A stretch of 64,000 bases of DNA, from positions 62,001-126,000 of the forward strand of contig JAFWCB010000002.1 in assembly GCA_017537025.1 (NCBI GenBank), written 5' to 3'. The DNA comes from Sediminibacterium sp. (GTDB lineage: Bacteria > Bacteroidota > Bacteroidia > Chitinophagales > Chitinophagaceae). Below the pieces are notes generated by a model that was given only the letters and a program-made list of their open reading frames with translations, made no database searches and was not told the origin of the DNA. Below, piece after piece: positions 54,875 through 64,000 of the stretch (within the stretch, counting starts at the first letter, position 1; every line of letters begins with the position of its first letter). The position numbers and the translations under genes were made by a program.

Positions 54875-55237
54875 ATGAGTTTTAAGTTTGAAAAATTACT
54901 GATATGGCAAAAATCATTTAAACTAGGAGAGGAGGTAAATACTGTGGCAAATACATTCCCGGCATTCGAAATTTATAATTTGACTAGTCAGATGCGAAGA
55001 GCTGCAGATAGCGTAGGGCTTAATATCGCTGAAGGATCAACTGGTAATTCTGATAAAGAACAAGTAAGGTTTCTTAGCTATGCAAACCGATCAGTTATTG
55101 AAGTTGTTGCATGCTTGCTAAAAGCAAAAAGTAGAGGATATATTAATTTGAACGAGTATGAAAGGTTCTATTTTCTTTCTGTTGAGGTTTATAAAATGAT
55201 TTCTAGCTTCAAGAGAGCTGTTGCAGCAAGAAAATAA
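54875..55237 (+). CDS. Four-helix-bundle protein (23S rRNA intervening-sequence / Avd-like family)
   Basis: This 120-residue protein matches the small four-helix-bundle family first seen in 23S rRNA intervening sequences and related to Avd of diversity-generating retroelements. Markers are FEKLLIWQKSFKLGEEV, LTSQMRRAADSVGLNIAEGS, FLSYANRSVIEVVACLLKA and the Lys/Arg-rich tail. The family binds nucleic acid. No 23S rRNA or reverse transcriptase is present. It is flanked by two heptamer arrays, one on each side, in opposite orientation. Confidence 0.9.
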   Translation: MSFKFEKLLIWQKSFKLGEEVNTVANTFPAFEIYNLTSQMRRAADSVGLNIAEGSTGNSDKEQVRFLSYANRSVIEVVACLLKAKSRGYINLNEYERFYFLSVEVYKMISSFKRAVAARK

Positions 55238-55242
55238 TTTTG
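55235..55242 (+). promoter_or_regulatory. -7 promoter element of amn
   Basis: TAATTTTG matches TAnnTTTG exactly and overlaps the stop codon of the four-helix-bundle gene. Transcription from here would place the heptamer array in the amn leader. Confidence 0.4.
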
Positions 55243-55251
55243 TAACTTTAT

Positions 55252-55286
55252 CTATTGTCTATAACCTATAACCTATAACCTAAATC
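55252..55286 (+). repeat. Heptamer array ending at the amn start codon
   Basis: Five period-7 units run CTATTGT, CTATAAC, CTATAAC, CTATAAC, CTAAATC, and end directly before the GTG start. In the reverse direction the unit is AGGTTAT. It lies where a ribosome would bind. Confidence 0.85.
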
Positions 55287-56057
55287 GTGAAAACTAAAAC
55301 AGAAATAGTAAACAATTGGTTGCCTCGCTATACCGGTGAGAAACTAGAGAATTTTGGTAAATTTATCTTGTTAACCAACTTCGGTAACTATGTAACCATG
55401 TTTGCCAAATGGCATAAAGTTAAAGTTGTTGGTACGGATAGGCCAATGCAATGCGCTACTGCCAACGGCATTACGATTATCAATTTTGGAATGGGTAGTC
55501 CGGGTGCCGCTACTATTATGGATTTATTAACTGCTATAGAACCCGAAGCTGTATTGTTTCTGGGTAAGTGTGGAGGGCTGAAGAGAAGAAATAAATTAGG
55601 TGATTTAATACTGCCGATCGCTGCCATACGAGGAGAAGGTACATCCAATGATTATTTCCCACCCGAAGTGCCTGCTATGCCAGCATTCGCACTTCAAAAA
55701 GCCATTTCAACTACAATCAGGGATTATAAAGTAGATTACTGGACAGGTACCGTATACACTACTAACCGAAGGGTTTGGGAACACGATGATGCTTTTAAAG
55801 AGTATCTTACCAAAGTAAGGGCCTATGCCATTGATATGGAAACAGCAACTATTTTCACTGTTGGTTTCTATAATAAAATTCCAACCGGGGCTTTATTATT
55901 GGTTAGTGATCAACCCATGATTCCCGATGGGGTTAAAACTGAAGCCAGTGATAAGAAGATTACGGAACAATATGTTGAGAAGCACTTGAAAATTGGTATC
56001 GACTCTCTAAAACAATTGATAAATAAAGGACAAACCGTTCGCCACCTACGCTTCTAA
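55287..56057 (+). CDS. amn: AMP nucleosidase
   Basis: The enzyme hydrolyses AMP to adenine and ribose-5-phosphate. The 256-residue, short form has the nucleosidase core: INFGMGSPGAATIMDLL, LFLGKCGGLKRR, RGEGTSNDYFP and the active-site Glu/Asp region AIDMETATIFTVG, with LLLVSDQP near the C-terminus. The start is a GTG, with no better ATG upstream; the heptamer array abuts it. It converges on ccmB with a 4-bp overlap. Confidence 0.9.
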   Translation: MKTKTEIVNNWLPRYTGEKLENFGKFILLTNFGNYVTMFAKWHKVKVVGTDRPMQCATANGITIINFGMGSPGAATIMDLLTAIEPEAVLFLGKCGGLKRRNKLGDLILPIAAIRGEGTSNDYFPPEVPAMPAFALQKAISTTIRDYKVDYWTGTVYTTNRRVWEHDDAFKEYLTKVRAYAIDMETATIFTVGFYNKIPTGALLLVSDQPMIPDGVKTEASDKKITEQYVEKHLKIGIDSLKQLINKGQTVRHLRF

Positions 56058-56713
56058 TCTTTCCATAAAAAGGGGAATAAGATATAGGCTAAAGCTATTA
56101 CCAAGATATCGAGCCCGATAAGCATAGCTATCAAATCGGTCATGCCATTTTGCACCACCGAAGAAAAAGCCACAACGGCTATTTTCATTAATAATAATAA
56201 TTGAGGAATAATTAATGGAAATCCCATAATTGCCATTAAAGCAGTTTGCTGCTGCGCTTTGGCTGCTATGGCCGCTAAAAAAGTAAATACCAGGCTTAAG
56301 CTGATTCCTCCTAATAAGCTGATACTGATAAATCTGGCAAAATAGGCAAGTGGGTTGCCCAATAAAAGTGTAAATATGCCTAAGCTTACCAGATTCATGA
56401 ACAGCATTAGTACTGCATTGAATAAGAGTTTGGATATCACAAAGGCAGTTGGGGAGCTAATCGTGTAATAGTATAACATTCTACCCCTATGCTCTTGTAA
56501 AAAACTTTTGGCAACTGCATTAATGCAAATAAATAGTTGCAATACCCAAAACAGCGAGTTCCAAATTCGATCTTCGGGTTGTCCGGCAGAAAGATAAACC
56601 ACAAAACTGGTAGCACTGATATAAAGTAGAATGCCATAAAAAGTATACTGTTGCCTCATTTCAAGCAATATATCTTTCTTCAATAAGGCCCATATGTTTT
56701 TGCTAAGATTCAT
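56054..56713 (-). CDS. ccmB: Heme exporter protein CcmB
   Basis: CcmB is the membrane subunit of the CcmAB ABC transporter used in cytochrome c maturation. The 219-residue protein has about six transmembrane segments. Characteristic stretches are [18 protein letters not shown] at the start and [29 protein letters not shown] in the middle. It is separate from ccmC. It overlaps the thymidine kinase gene by 11 bp, so the two are probably co-transcribed. Confidence 0.9.
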   Translation of the reverse strand: MNLSKNIWALLKKDILLEMRQQYTFYGILLYISATSFVVYLSAGQPEDRIWNSLFWVLQLFICINAVAKSFLQEHRGRMLYYYTISSPTAFVISKLLFNAVLMLFMNLVSLGIFTLLLGNPLAYFARFISISLLGGISLSLVFTFLAAIAAKAQQQTALMAIMGFPLIIPQLLLLMKIAVVAFSSVVQNGMTDLIAMLIGLDILVIALAYILFPFLWKD

Positions 56714-57269
56714 GAAAACAGGTTCTACAACGGGGTTCGTAAGTATCTTTTTCTCCTAATAAAACCTGACCGGCATCGGCGGTTTTGCGATATGAAATAT
56801 TGGCGATACTACCACATTTCATACAAATAGCATGTAACTTAGTGATATAATCGGCAATAGCCAGTAAGTTAGGCATAGGTCCAAAAGGTTTGCCCATATA
56901 ATCCATATCCAAACCGGCCACTATCACACGCACCCCTCTAAGTGCGAGGGTCTCACAAACATGTATAATTTCGGCATCAAAGAACTGGGCTTCATCAATA
57001 CCTACCACATCTACATCCTGTGCCATTAATAAAATGGTTTGAGAATTATCGATCGGGGTAGAAGGAATACTGGAAGCGTCGTGACTCACCACTTTTGCTT
57101 GATCGTATCGCGTGTCGATAGCAGGCTTAAATATTTCCACTTTCAAATTGGCAATTCGCGCTCTTTTCAGTCTACGAATAAGTTCTTCTGTTTTTCCGCT
57201 GAACATACTTCCACATACAACTTCAATCCATCCTTTGCGTGCACCCGATAAATTTGGCTCTATAAACAT
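56703..57269 (-). CDS. tdk: Thymidine kinase
   Basis: Type II thymidine kinase phosphorylates deoxythymidine. The 188-residue protein has Walker A GSMFSGKT (about 20-27), DEAQFFD (catalytic Glu and Walker B), [13 protein letters not shown] (lid loop) and two CxxC pairs (CMKCG, CRTC) for zinc. The ATG at 57269 is preferred; the longer frame adds 22 hydrophobic residues that would be atypical. Confidence 0.95.
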   Translation of the reverse strand: MFIEPNLSGARKGWIEVVCGSMFSGKTEELIRRLKRARIANLKVEIFKPAIDTRYDQAKVVSHDASSIPSTPIDNSQTILLMAQDVDVVGIDEAQFFDAEIIHVCETLALRGVRVIVAGLDMDYMGKPFGPMPNLLAIADYITKLHAICMKCGSIANISYRKTADAGQVLLGEKDTYEPRCRTCFHES

Positions 57270-57349
57270 GAAATAAAATAATATTAATAAAGAAAACGTT
57301 AGTAGCTTTATATCTGGCTCATTAACAACCCCCAAAAGTATTGTTTCCC

Positions 57350-57988
57350 ATGGAAAGATTGGGCACTTTAATTAATAAATTAAAAGAACAGTTCGATCAA
57401 CAAGCTGAACCATCTCAAATGGCTATTACGGCACAGTTGGTATTGGCTGAATTACAGCCCAAAGCTATAGAGCCTATAAATAACGGTAAAGTAGCTGTAG
57501 TGATGCCCGCAATAGCACTACCGGCACAGCAAACGGAGAGCCCGGCTTTTCCGGTAGAACATAAGCCTGTAAAAAAAGAAGAACAATCAGGTTGGCTATT
57601 TGAAGAGCCTATGGCGATTCCTACTTTGATTCATCAAGATTATCATCAAGCTGCAACAGATATCAATGCTTTTTTAGGAGGTACTACTAATAGTGTAAAC
57701 GACAGGCTTAAACAAGAAGAAACGGAAGTTGCTACTATGTTGGAAGAAGCTCCTATCCGGGATCTCAAAAAAGCAATCAGCATCAATGATCGGTATTTGT
57801 TTATCAATAATTTATTTAGGGGAGATGAGAATATGTATGAAAGAAGTATTCGAACCATCAACGGATTCAATATTTACCCCGAAGCGCAATACTGGATACA
57901 AAGAGAATTAAAAGTAAAATTGAGTTGGGAAGAGAATAGTGAGCCTGTAAAACTTTTCGATCAATTAGTTAAGAGACGGTTTGCCTGA
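57350..57988 (+). CDS. Conserved hypothetical protein
   Basis: This 212-residue protein has a glutamate/glutamine-rich N-terminal region (about 1-100, with a low-complexity linker) and a more structured C-terminal part (about 110-212: [31 protein letters not shown] split over helices, then [13 protein letters not shown]). I recall a similar C-terminal sequence from other Bacteroidota proteins of unknown role. It converges with waaA with a 28-bp overlap. Confidence 0.65.
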   Translation: MERLGTLINKLKEQFDQQAEPSQMAITAQLVLAELQPKAIEPINNGKVAVVMPAIALPAQQTESPAFPVEHKPVKKEEQSGWLFEEPMAIPTLIHQDYHQAATDINAFLGGTTNSVNDRLKQEETEVATMLEEAPIRDLKKAISINDRYLFINNLFRGDENMYERSIRTINGFNIYPEAQYWIQRELKVKLSWEENSEPVKLFDQLVKRRFA

Positions 57989-59217
57989 ATATACGCAACT
58001 ATTTTTTCTACCGACCCTGCGTTGCTTGCTACGTAATTTTTAGCAATAAAGCCAACTTCTTTGGCTCGGTCATTTTTAAATAAATCAATAAAACAATCAT
58101 ATAATTCCTCAGGGTTAGCTACTGCAATAGCGCCACCTTTTGCTACTAATTCTACAGCTTCTAAGTATTTATGATATACAGGCCCGAAAACTACAGGGAC
58201 CCCGTAAACAGCCGCTTCCAGCGTATTATGAACACCGGTTGTATCGAAGCCTCCTCCTACGAATGCAACAGTTGCATATTGGTAAATACGGCTTAGCATA
58301 CCCATATTATTGATAATAAGTGTTTGCGCTTTTTCTTTTTCTATTTTACCCGCAATTTGCCAATCGGTAAATAAAATAGGGTTAGGATATAGGGCTACAC
58401 ATTCTTTAATTCTTTGGGCACTAATATCATGTGGGGCAATGATATATTTATAACCCTGATGTTGATGGGCGAATGTGGCTATGGCCTTATCATCTTTACT
58501 CCAGGTGCTACCACAAACAAGGGCAGGTGAGGAGTTTAAAAAATCACTAATTGCAGGTATTTCGGTCGATTGATCAGCAATGGAAATGACCCTATCAAAA
58601 CGCGGATCTCCTGCAATAGCAGATTTATGTGCCAAACCAATAGACGATAAGAGATTCAAAGAATCTTGATCTTGCACCATCATGAAGCTAAAGCAATCCA
58701 AGATTTTTCTGTAAAAATGACCATACCATTGAAAGAAAACCTGCTCTTTTCTAAATATACCGGCTACCAATAAGCAGGTAATTTTTTGTTTCAGCAAAGC
58801 TTCTAGATAATAAAACCAAAACTCATATTTCACAAAAAATACCAAAGTCGGCTTTAAAACTTTTAACCATGCAGTAGCATTCGCTTTGCTATCCATCGGT
58901 AAATAGCAAACCAAATCGGCAATGGGATGTTTTTTTCGCACTTCGTATCCGGATGGAGAGAAAAAACTTACAACAATAGCATAGTTCGGATAACTCAATT
59001 TAATTCGCTCCAATATCGGCAAACCTTGCTCGAATTCTCCTAATGAAGCCGTATGCATCCAAATAACTGGCTTTGTGTTCTTAGCGGTAAAATCGGATAG
59101 TAAGGAGAAGCTTTCTTTTCTGCCTATAATCCATTTTTGGGCTTTCTTATTAAACGGCGAAATAAGCCGAATAATAAGCGGGTATACTTTGATGAAAAGT
59201 TGATAGAAAAGGCGCAT
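57961..59217 (-). CDS. waaA: 3-deoxy-D-manno-octulosonic acid (Kdo) transferase
   Basis: WaaA attaches Kdo to lipid A at the inner membrane. The 418-residue protein has an N-terminal membrane anchor (about 1-22), MHTASLGEFEQGLPILE, FFSPSGYEVRKKH, VFFVKYEFWFYYLEAL, and the GT-B C-terminal part with AFVGGGFDTTGVHNTLEAAVYGVPVVFGP. The ATG at 59217 is preferred over an upstream TTG. Together with lpxB it shows the cell makes Kdo-lipid A. Confidence 0.94.
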   Translation of the reverse strand: MRLFYQLFIKVYPLIIRLISPFNKKAQKWIIGRKESFSLLSDFTAKNTKPVIWMHTASLGEFEQGLPILERIKLSYPNYAIVVSFFSPSGYEVRKKHPIADLVCYLPMDSKANATAWLKVLKPTLVFFVKYEFWFYYLEALLKQKITCLLVAGIFRKEQVFFQWYGHFYRKILDCFSFMMVQDQDSLNLLSSIGLAHKSAIAGDPRFDRVISIADQSTEIPAISDFLNSSPALVCGSTWSKDDKAIATFAHQHQGYKYIIAPHDISAQRIKECVALYPNPILFTDWQIAGKIEKEKAQTLIINNMGMLSRIYQYATVAFVGGGFDTTGVHNTLEAAVYGVPVVFGPVYHKYLEAVELVAKGGAIAVANPEELYDCFIDLFKNDRAKEVGFIAKNYVASNAGSVEKIVAYIQANRLLTN

Positions 59218-59223
59218 GTTTTG

Positions 59224-59231
59224 CAAATGTA
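59224..59231 (-). promoter_or_regulatory. -7 promoter element of waaA, nearly leaderless
   Basis: The minus strand reads TACATTTG, an exact TAnnTTTG match, ending 6 bp before the waaA ATG, so the transcript would have almost no leader. Confidence 0.45.
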
Positions 59232-59258
59232 CAGTCTTCTTAATTCTTTATTTTACCC

Positions 59259-59266
59259 TAGCTTTG
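59259..59266 (+). promoter_or_regulatory. -7 promoter element of the polysaccharide cluster
   Basis: TAGCTTTG matches TAnnTTTG exactly, 18 bp before the DegT-family ATG at 59285. It is divergent to the waaA element. Confidence 0.45.
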
Positions 59267-59284
59267 TTGCCCTAAAGAAAGTAT

Positions 59285-60415
59285 ATGCGGCCGATACAGA
59301 TGGTAGACACAAAAACTCAGTATTCAAAAATAAAGGAAGAGGTTGATAAAGCCATTCATGACGTGCTCGATTCCGCCGCCTATATCAATGGAAAGCCGGT
59401 TCAAGATTTTACAGCTGCATTAAGTGCTTATTTAGGGGTGAAGCACACCATTCCTTGTGCCAATGGCACCGATGCCTTACAAATAGCCATGATGGCGCTG
59501 AATTTACAACCAGGTGATGAAGTTATTACCCCTTCATTCACCTATATAGCTACCACAGAAGTAGTGGCATTATTGAGATTAACACCTGTTTTTGTGGAGG
59601 TTGATCCTAAAACATTTTGTATAGATCCTGTATCTGTTCGCAAAGCTATTACCCCCAAAACAAAAGCTATTGTTCCGGTTCATTTATACGGACAAGCAGC
59701 ACCTATGGAGGAAATTTTAGCTATTGCTAAAGAGTATAACCTGTATGTAATAGAAGATAATGCACAGGCAATAGGTTGCGATTATACATTTACAGATGGT
59801 TCTAAAAAGAAAACAGGTACTATGGGTACTATTGGGGCTACTTCTTTTTATCCTTCTAAAAATTTAGGGGCTTATGGCGATGGTGGTGCCCTTTTTACCA
59901 ATGATGATGATTTAGCTCATCAAATGAAAATGATCGCCAACCATGGTCAGCAAAAAAGGTATTATCACGAAGTGGTGGGTTGCAACTCTCGTTTGGATTC
60001 TATACAAGCGGCTGTTTTAAATATCAAACTAAAAAAACTTGATGAATATAACGCTGCAAGGGCTGCTGTAGCGGCTTTCTATAATAAAGCTTTTGCAGGA
60101 AATGCAAAAATTGTTACCCCTTATGTTGCAGATTATAGTACACATGTATATCACCAATATACCTTGCAATTGAAAGGTGTAGATAGAGATGCATTTGTTT
60201 CTTATTTAGCGGATCATAAAATCCCATCTATGATCTATTACCCGGTTCCGGGTCATAAACAAGATATGTTTGCCTCATTTGGGTTAAGTAAAAACAATAT
60301 GCCTGTAACAGATAGTTTAACAGATGCCGTAATTTCTTTACCCATTCACACGGAAATGGATGAAGAACAATTATCTTATATTAGCACTCATGTTCTACAA
60401 TTTATAAATCAATAA
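59285..60415 (+). CDS. DegT/DnrJ/EryC1/StrS aminotransferase
   Basis: PLP-dependent sugar aminotransferases of this family act on nucleotide-linked keto-sugars. The 376-residue protein has the PLP pocket ANGTDALQIAMMAL, TPSFTYIATTE, EDNAQAIGC and the Schiff-base Lys192 in SFYPSKNLGAYGDGG. It leads the surface-polysaccharide cluster: ugd follows after 3 bp, then the UXS and rfbD genes. It probably makes an amino sugar from a UDP-linked precursor. Confidence 0.93.
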   Translation: MRPIQMVDTKTQYSKIKEEVDKAIHDVLDSAAYINGKPVQDFTAALSAYLGVKHTIPCANGTDALQIAMMALNLQPGDEVITPSFTYIATTEVVALLRLTPVFVEVDPKTFCIDPVSVRKAITPKTKAIVPVHLYGQAAPMEEILAIAKEYNLYVIEDNAQAIGCDYTFTDGSKKKTGTMGTIGATSFYPSKNLGAYGDGGALFTNDDDLAHQMKMIANHGQQKRYYHEVVGCNSRLDSIQAAVLNIKLKKLDEYNAARAAVAAFYNKAFAGNAKIVTPYVADYSTHVYHQYTLQLKGVDRDAFVSYLADHKIPSMIYYPVPGHKQDMFASFGLSKNNMPVTDSLTDAVISLPIHTEMDEEQLSYISTHVLQFINQ

Positions 60416-60418
60416 AAT

Positions 60419-61720
60419 ATGAAAATTGCTGTAGTAGGTACCGGTTATGTTGGCTTAGTAACGGGTACTTGTTTTTCTGAAACAGGTAATAAAGTAACTT
60501 GTATAGATATTGATCAATCAAAAGTTACTAAACTCTCTAATGGAGAAATAACCATTTATGAACCCGGTTTAGAAAAGATTTTTTTAAGAAATTTGAAAGA
60601 AGGGCGCTTACAATTCACTACCAATTTGGCAGAAGGGGTAAAAGATGCTGAAATTATTTTCCTGGCTTTGCCCACACCTCCGGGAGAGGGTGGTGCTGCG
60701 GATTTAAAATATGTATTGGGTGTTGCCAAAGATTTGGGTCAGATTCTTACAGATTATAAAGTAATTGTAGATAAAAGTACCGTACCGGTTGGCACTGCTG
60801 AAAAAGTACATGCCGCTATAGCTGCCAATTTTAAAGGGGAGTTCGACGTTGTGAGTAATCCGGAGTTTTTAAGAGAGGGTGTGGCTGTAGATGATTTTAT
60901 GAAACCTGATAGGGTGGTAGTAGGTACTCGTTCCGAAAGAGCCAAAAAAGTGATGTCAGATTTATATGCGCCTTTTGTTCGTCAGGGTAACCCGGTGATA
61001 TTCATGGATGAAAAATCGGCCGAATTAACGAAATATGCGGCTAACTCTTTTCTTGCAACAAAGATTTCATTCATGAACGAAATTGCTCAACTATGTGAGA
61101 GATTGGGTGCCGATGTTGATATGGTTCGTAGAGGTATTGGTAGTGATGACCGAATTGGTAAGCGCTTCTTATTTCCCGGTATCGGTTATGGCGGAAGCTG
61201 TTTCCCTAAAGATGTTCAGGCCTTGATTATGTCGGCAGAAGAAGTGAATTATGAATTTAAAATTTTGAAAGCAGTAGAAGATGTAAATGAAAAACAAAAA
61301 TTACATCTGATACCAAAGATTGAAAAATATTTTGCCGGTAACTTAAAGGGAAAGCATTTTGCTTTATGGGGATTAGCTTTTAAACCGAATACAGATGATA
61401 TAAGAGAAGCTCCGGCTTTGTATGTGATAGATGCCTTAGTAGCTGCCGGTGCTACGGTTACCGCTTTCGACCCCGAAGCCATGCCTAATGTAGAACGTGC
61501 TATTGGCAGTAAAATAAAATATGCTAAGAATCAATATGAAGCCTTGGAAGGTGCTGATGCATTAATCATTGCAACAGAATGGAGCGAGTTCCGTACGCCC
61601 GATTTCGATCGTATCAATGAAGTGTTGAAGCAAAAAGTGATTTTCGATGGCAGAAATTTATTTGATGTAAAATTCATTACCGATATGGGCTATCATTACG
61701 AAAGTATTGGTCGCAATTAA
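60419..61720 (+). CDS. ugd: UDP-glucose 6-dehydrogenase
   Basis: Ugd oxidises UDP-glucose to UDP-glucuronate in two steps. The 433-residue protein begins [21 protein letters not shown] with the NAD Rossmann motif. It has [14 protein letters not shown] and [17 protein letters not shown] (substrate and catalytic Lys), [16 protein letters not shown] with catalytic Cys261, and [18 protein letters not shown]. The product feeds the next gene. Confidence 0.96.
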   Translation: MKIAVVGTGYVGLVTGTCFSETGNKVTCIDIDQSKVTKLSNGEITIYEPGLEKIFLRNLKEGRLQFTTNLAEGVKDAEIIFLALPTPPGEGGAADLKYVLGVAKDLGQILTDYKVIVDKSTVPVGTAEKVHAAIAANFKGEFDVVSNPEFLREGVAVDDFMKPDRVVVGTRSERAKKVMSDLYAPFVRQGNPVIFMDEKSAELTKYAANSFLATKISFMNEIAQLCERLGADVDMVRRGIGSDDRIGKRFLFPGIGYGGSCFPKDVQALIMSAEEVNYEFKILKAVEDVNEKQKLHLIPKIEKYFAGNLKGKHFALWGLAFKPNTDDIREAPALYVIDALVAAGATVTAFDPEAMPNVERAIGSKIKYAKNQYEALEGADALIIATEWSEFRTPDFDRINEVLKQKVIFDGRNLFDVKFITDMGYHYESIGRN

Positions 61721-61730
61721 ACTCAATCTT

Positions 61731-62714
61731 ATGGCAAAAAAACGTGTTTTAATTACCGGTGCTGCCGGATTTCTAGGGTCTCATCTTTGTGATCGTTTTT
61801 TGAAAGAAGGATTCGATGTAGTTGGCATGGATAACCTTATCACAGGAGATCTTCGCAATATCGAGCACCTTTTTAAAAGAGATGATTTTGAATTTTATCA
61901 TCACGATGTATCTAAGTTTATTCATGTACCCGGACATTTAGATTATATCATGCATTTTGCTTCCCCGGCAAGTCCTATCGATTATTTAAAGATCCCTATT
62001 CAAACGTTAAAAGTTGGGGCTTTAGGAACGCATAATTGTTTAGGGCTAGCAAAAGAAAAGAAGGCACGTATGCTAGTTGCTTCTACCAGTGAGGTATATG
62101 GGGATCCGATGGTGCACCCGCAAACAGAAGAATATTGGGGTAATGTAAATCCTGTTGGTCCGCGTGGTGTATATGATGAGGCGAAGCGTTTTATGGAATC
62201 TATTACACGTGCTTACTATACTTTTCATGGAGTTGAAACAAGAATTGTACGAATATTCAATACCTATGGTCCTCGTATGCGCCTTAATGATGGTAGAGCA
62301 TTACCTGCTTTTATCGGACAGGCACTACGCGGTGAAGATCTTACCGTATTTGGTGATGGTAGCCAAACCCGGTCTTTCTGTTATGTAGATGACTTGATCG
62401 AAGGCATATATCGCTTATTGTTAAGCGATTATACAATGCCGGTAAACATCGGTAACCCGAATGAAATAACGCTAAAAGATTTTGCTGAAGAAGTATTGAA
62501 ATTAACCGGCTCTTCTGTAAAAATCATTTACAAACCACTACCGGTAGATGATCCGAAACAACGCAGACCGGATATTACCAAGGCCAAAGAAATATTGGGT
62601 TGGGAACCCAAGATAGATAGGGCAGAAGGATTGAAAAAGACATATGAATATTTCAAATCTTTGCCCAAAGAAGAATGGAGTAAACAGCCTAAAGAATTTA
62701 ATTCGAATCAATAA
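61731..62714 (+). CDS. UDP-glucuronic acid decarboxylase (SDR family)
   Basis: This 327-residue SDR protein matches UDP-glucuronate decarboxylases (UXS), which make UDP-xylose. Markers are the NAD motif [44 protein letters not shown] with the YxxxK catalytic pair, and [10 protein letters not shown]. The ATG at 61731, 10 bp after the ugd stop, is preferred over a TTG frame that overlaps ugd. Direct coupling to Ugd supports UDP-xylose synthesis for surface polysaccharide. Confidence 0.9.
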   Translation: MAKKRVLITGAAGFLGSHLCDRFLKEGFDVVGMDNLITGDLRNIEHLFKRDDFEFYHHDVSKFIHVPGHLDYIMHFASPASPIDYLKIPIQTLKVGALGTHNCLGLAKEKKARMLVASTSEVYGDPMVHPQTEEYWGNVNPVGPRGVYDEAKRFMESITRAYYTFHGVETRIVRIFNTYGPRMRLNDGRALPAFIGQALRGEDLTVFGDGSQTRSFCYVDDLIEGIYRLLLSDYTMPVNIGNPNEITLKDFAEEVLKLTGSSVKIIYKPLPVDDPKQRRPDITKAKEILGWEPKIDRAEGLKKTYEYFKSLPKEEWSKQPKEFNSNQ

Positions 62715-62717
62715 TTT

Positions 62718-63605
62718 ATGAAGCCACTTGTTGTAGTCACCGGCGTAAACGGACAGTTGGGGTGGGAATTGCAGCAGTTGGCTCCTGCAATTAATTCTTT
62801 TGATTTTCTTTTTACGAACAGAGACCTGCTCGATTTGGAAGATTTAGATTCGATTCCATTTTTTTTCGAAAAGTATAAGCCTAGTTATTTTATTAATTGT
62901 GCTGCTTATACCGCTGTTGATAAAGCAGAAACCGAAAAAGCTAGGGCATTCCATATTAATGCACTGAGTGTGAGTGAGATAGCAAAACAATGCGCTTTAT
63001 TGGATATCCCATTTATTACTATTTCTACAGATTATGTATTTAATGGTAATGGAGCTGATGGTAACTCCCAATCCCCTTATGTACCAGATTCTACCATAGA
63101 TCCAATTAATTATTATGGTTACTCAAAAGCAGAGGGCGAATCTTTTGCGAGAAAAAATCATACAAAAACAATCATAGTTCGTACATCTTGGGTGTATAGT
63201 AGTCATGGTAATAATTTCGTAAAAACCATGTTACGGTTAATGAAACAAAGGTCGGAAATTAGTGTGGTTGCCGATCAGTTTGGCTCACCTACTTATGCAG
63301 GGGATCTAGCCAGCGCCTTGCTAGAAATGGTTGCGGCATTAGAAGCGGGTAATACTCATTATGGCACCTATCATTATAGTAATACTGGTATTATAAGCTG
63401 GTATGAGTTTGCGGAAGCCATTAGAGCAGAGGCAAAGCTGCCATGTATTATAAAACCAATTTCCACAAATGAATACCCTACCCCGGCTAAACGCCCTGCC
63501 TATTCTGCCATGGACTCTTCCGCAATCAGTACTGATTTTAATATTCAATTGCACGATTGGAAAGAAAGCCTGAAAAAATGTCTGCTGAATAATACGATAT
63601 TATAA
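62718..63605 (+). CDS. rfbD: dTDP-4-dehydrorhamnose reductase
   Basis: RfbD catalyses the last step of dTDP-L-rhamnose synthesis. The 295-residue protein has the nucleotide-binding VTGVNGQLGWEL, INCAAYTAVDKAE, STDYVFNG and YYGYSKAEGE with the Tyr/Lys pair, and an EYPTPAKRPAYSAM C-terminal segment. The other rhamnose genes (rfbA, B, C) are not in view. It lies 3 bp after the decarboxylase gene. Confidence 0.93.
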   Translation: MKPLVVVTGVNGQLGWELQQLAPAINSFDFLFTNRDLLDLEDLDSIPFFFEKYKPSYFINCAAYTAVDKAETEKARAFHINALSVSEIAKQCALLDIPFITISTDYVFNGNGADGNSQSPYVPDSTIDPINYYGYSKAEGESFARKNHTKTIIVRTSWVYSSHGNNFVKTMLRLMKQRSEISVVADQFGSPTYAGDLASALLEMVAALEAGNTHYGTYHYSNTGIISWYEFAEAIRAEAKLPCIIKPISTNEYPTPAKRPAYSAMDSSAISTDFNIQLHDWKESLKKCLLNNTIL

Positions 63606-63647
63606 CTAATCTTTTTATTCTTAATTTTCGTATTTAAGTTTAGCGCA

Positions 63648-64000
63648 ATGATTACAGGTATACAACAGATAGGCATTGGAGTTCAGGATGCTTATAAAGC
63701 AAGTTTGCTTTATAGGGATGATTTTGGCATGGAAGTGAAAATTTTTGATGATAAAGCCTCTGCTCGTTTAATGACGAGATATACCGGTAATGAAATACAT
63801 GATCGTCATGCTATTCTTTCACTAAACATGGCCGGTGGTGGAGGCTTTGAAATATGGCAGTATATCAGTCGGCAACCTATTTTACAGCCTCAAGACATTC
63901 ACCCGGGGGATACAGGAATTTTTGCCGTTAAAATCAAAAGTCGAAATATCAAGGAAGCTTATCAATATTTTGAGAAGAGAGATTGCTTATTCTTATCAAC
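63648..64000 (+). CDS. VOC family (glyoxalase-like) protein, truncated by the window end
   Basis: The frame starts at ATG 63648 and runs to the window edge (about 117 codons, no stop). It reads MITGIQQIGIGVQDAYKAS, then LLYRDDFGMEVKI, MAGGGGFEIWQY and GDTGIFAVKIKS. This is the beta-alpha-beta-beta-beta pattern of vicinal oxygen chelate proteins, with the YRDDFGM segment typical of glyoxalase/dioxygenase-like members. Metal ligands and function cannot be judged because the C-terminal half is missing. Confidence 0.75.
   Translation, partial: MITGIQQIGIGVQDAYKASLLYRDDFGMEVKIFDDKASARLMTRYTGNEIHDRHAILSLNMAGGGGFEIWQYISRQPILQPQDIHPGDTGIFAVKIKSRNIKEAYQYFEKRDCLFLS

Noticed and set aside
54875-55237. 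Diversity-generating retroelement (Avd-like protein)
   Set aside because: No reverse transcriptase, template repeat or variable repeat is visible nearby. Only the four-helix-bundle similarity remains.

Overview
This window looks like an ordinary chromosomal segment of a member of the Bacteroidota, most likely the family Chitinophagaceae. The evidence is an AT-rich genome, few Shine-Dalgarno sites, several matches to the Bacteroidota -7 promoter element TAnnTTTG, and many family-typical genes: a DUF6728-like small membrane protein, a short AMP nucleosidase, a BlaI/M56 pair, PaiB and CarboxypepD_reg-like proteins. I saw no tRNA, rRNA, CRISPR array, prophage or IS transposase. Genus and species cannot be fixed from sequence reading alone.

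Layout. 1-6.7 kb: a leader-peptide-bearing hydrophobic glycine-rich protein, a 3-hydroxyacyl-CoA dehydrogenase, Mrp, PaiB, a GDPD lipoprotein, a fasciclin protein and Cmk. 6.7-10.7 kb: a minus-strand sugar module (GH1 Tat lipoprotein, Gfo/Idh/MocA oxidoreductase, MFS permease). 10.8-13 kb: divergent metZ-metX for methionine synthesis. 13-25 kb: penicillin acylase, LpxB, a BlaI repressor with a 1013-residue M56/amidase/TonB fusion, SurE, an M14 peptidase, an XRE-S24 regulator with OsmC, and GNAT. 25-34.6 kb: a long, tightly packed minus-strand set running from guaA through a binding protein and DUF2256 into the four-gene Lhr-Exo-Lig-Pe DNA-repair cassette and a deacetylase. 34.7-45 kb: a two-component system, rpsT, sucA-odhB, an RsmB-like methyltransferase, MnmA and a retropepsin-like protease. 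45-56 kb: ssb, Ldh-type dehydrogenase, GH19 chitinase, aspartate kinase, QueA, CcmC/CcmD, glutamate dehydrogenase, an HsdR-N nuclease-like protein, a four-helix-bundle protein and AMP nucleosidase. 56-64 kb: CcmB, thymidine kinase, WaaA and a surface-polysaccharide cluster (DegT aminotransferase, Ugd, UDP-glucuronate decarboxylase, RfbD) ending in a truncated VOC protein.

The most unusual signal is a dispersed family of period-7 repeat arrays at nine or more sites. The units are variants of AGTGNNT, AGGTNNA, AGACCGG and AGGGAAT. They lie in gene gaps, at gene ends, in leaders and inside coding regions. Inside two genes (the Lhr-type helicase and an RsmB-like methyltransferase) they form about 70-bp dyads: two arrays in opposite orientation around an 11-15 bp spacer. 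At 54759-55286 two oppositely oriented arrays flank a four-helix-bundle (23S rRNA intervening-sequence type) gene, which suggests a larger version of the same element. In the helicase the four-copy array puts the gene out of frame, and two or five copies would restore it. This makes it a candidate contingency switch on a DNA-repair cassette.

A second notable item is the BlaR1-like M56 protein, which carries an apparently intact Amidase_3 domain, three TonB-plug-like repeats and a TonB C-terminal domain in one chain behind a BlaI-type operator. The XRE-S24 regulator also has two matched operator dyads 22 bp apart.
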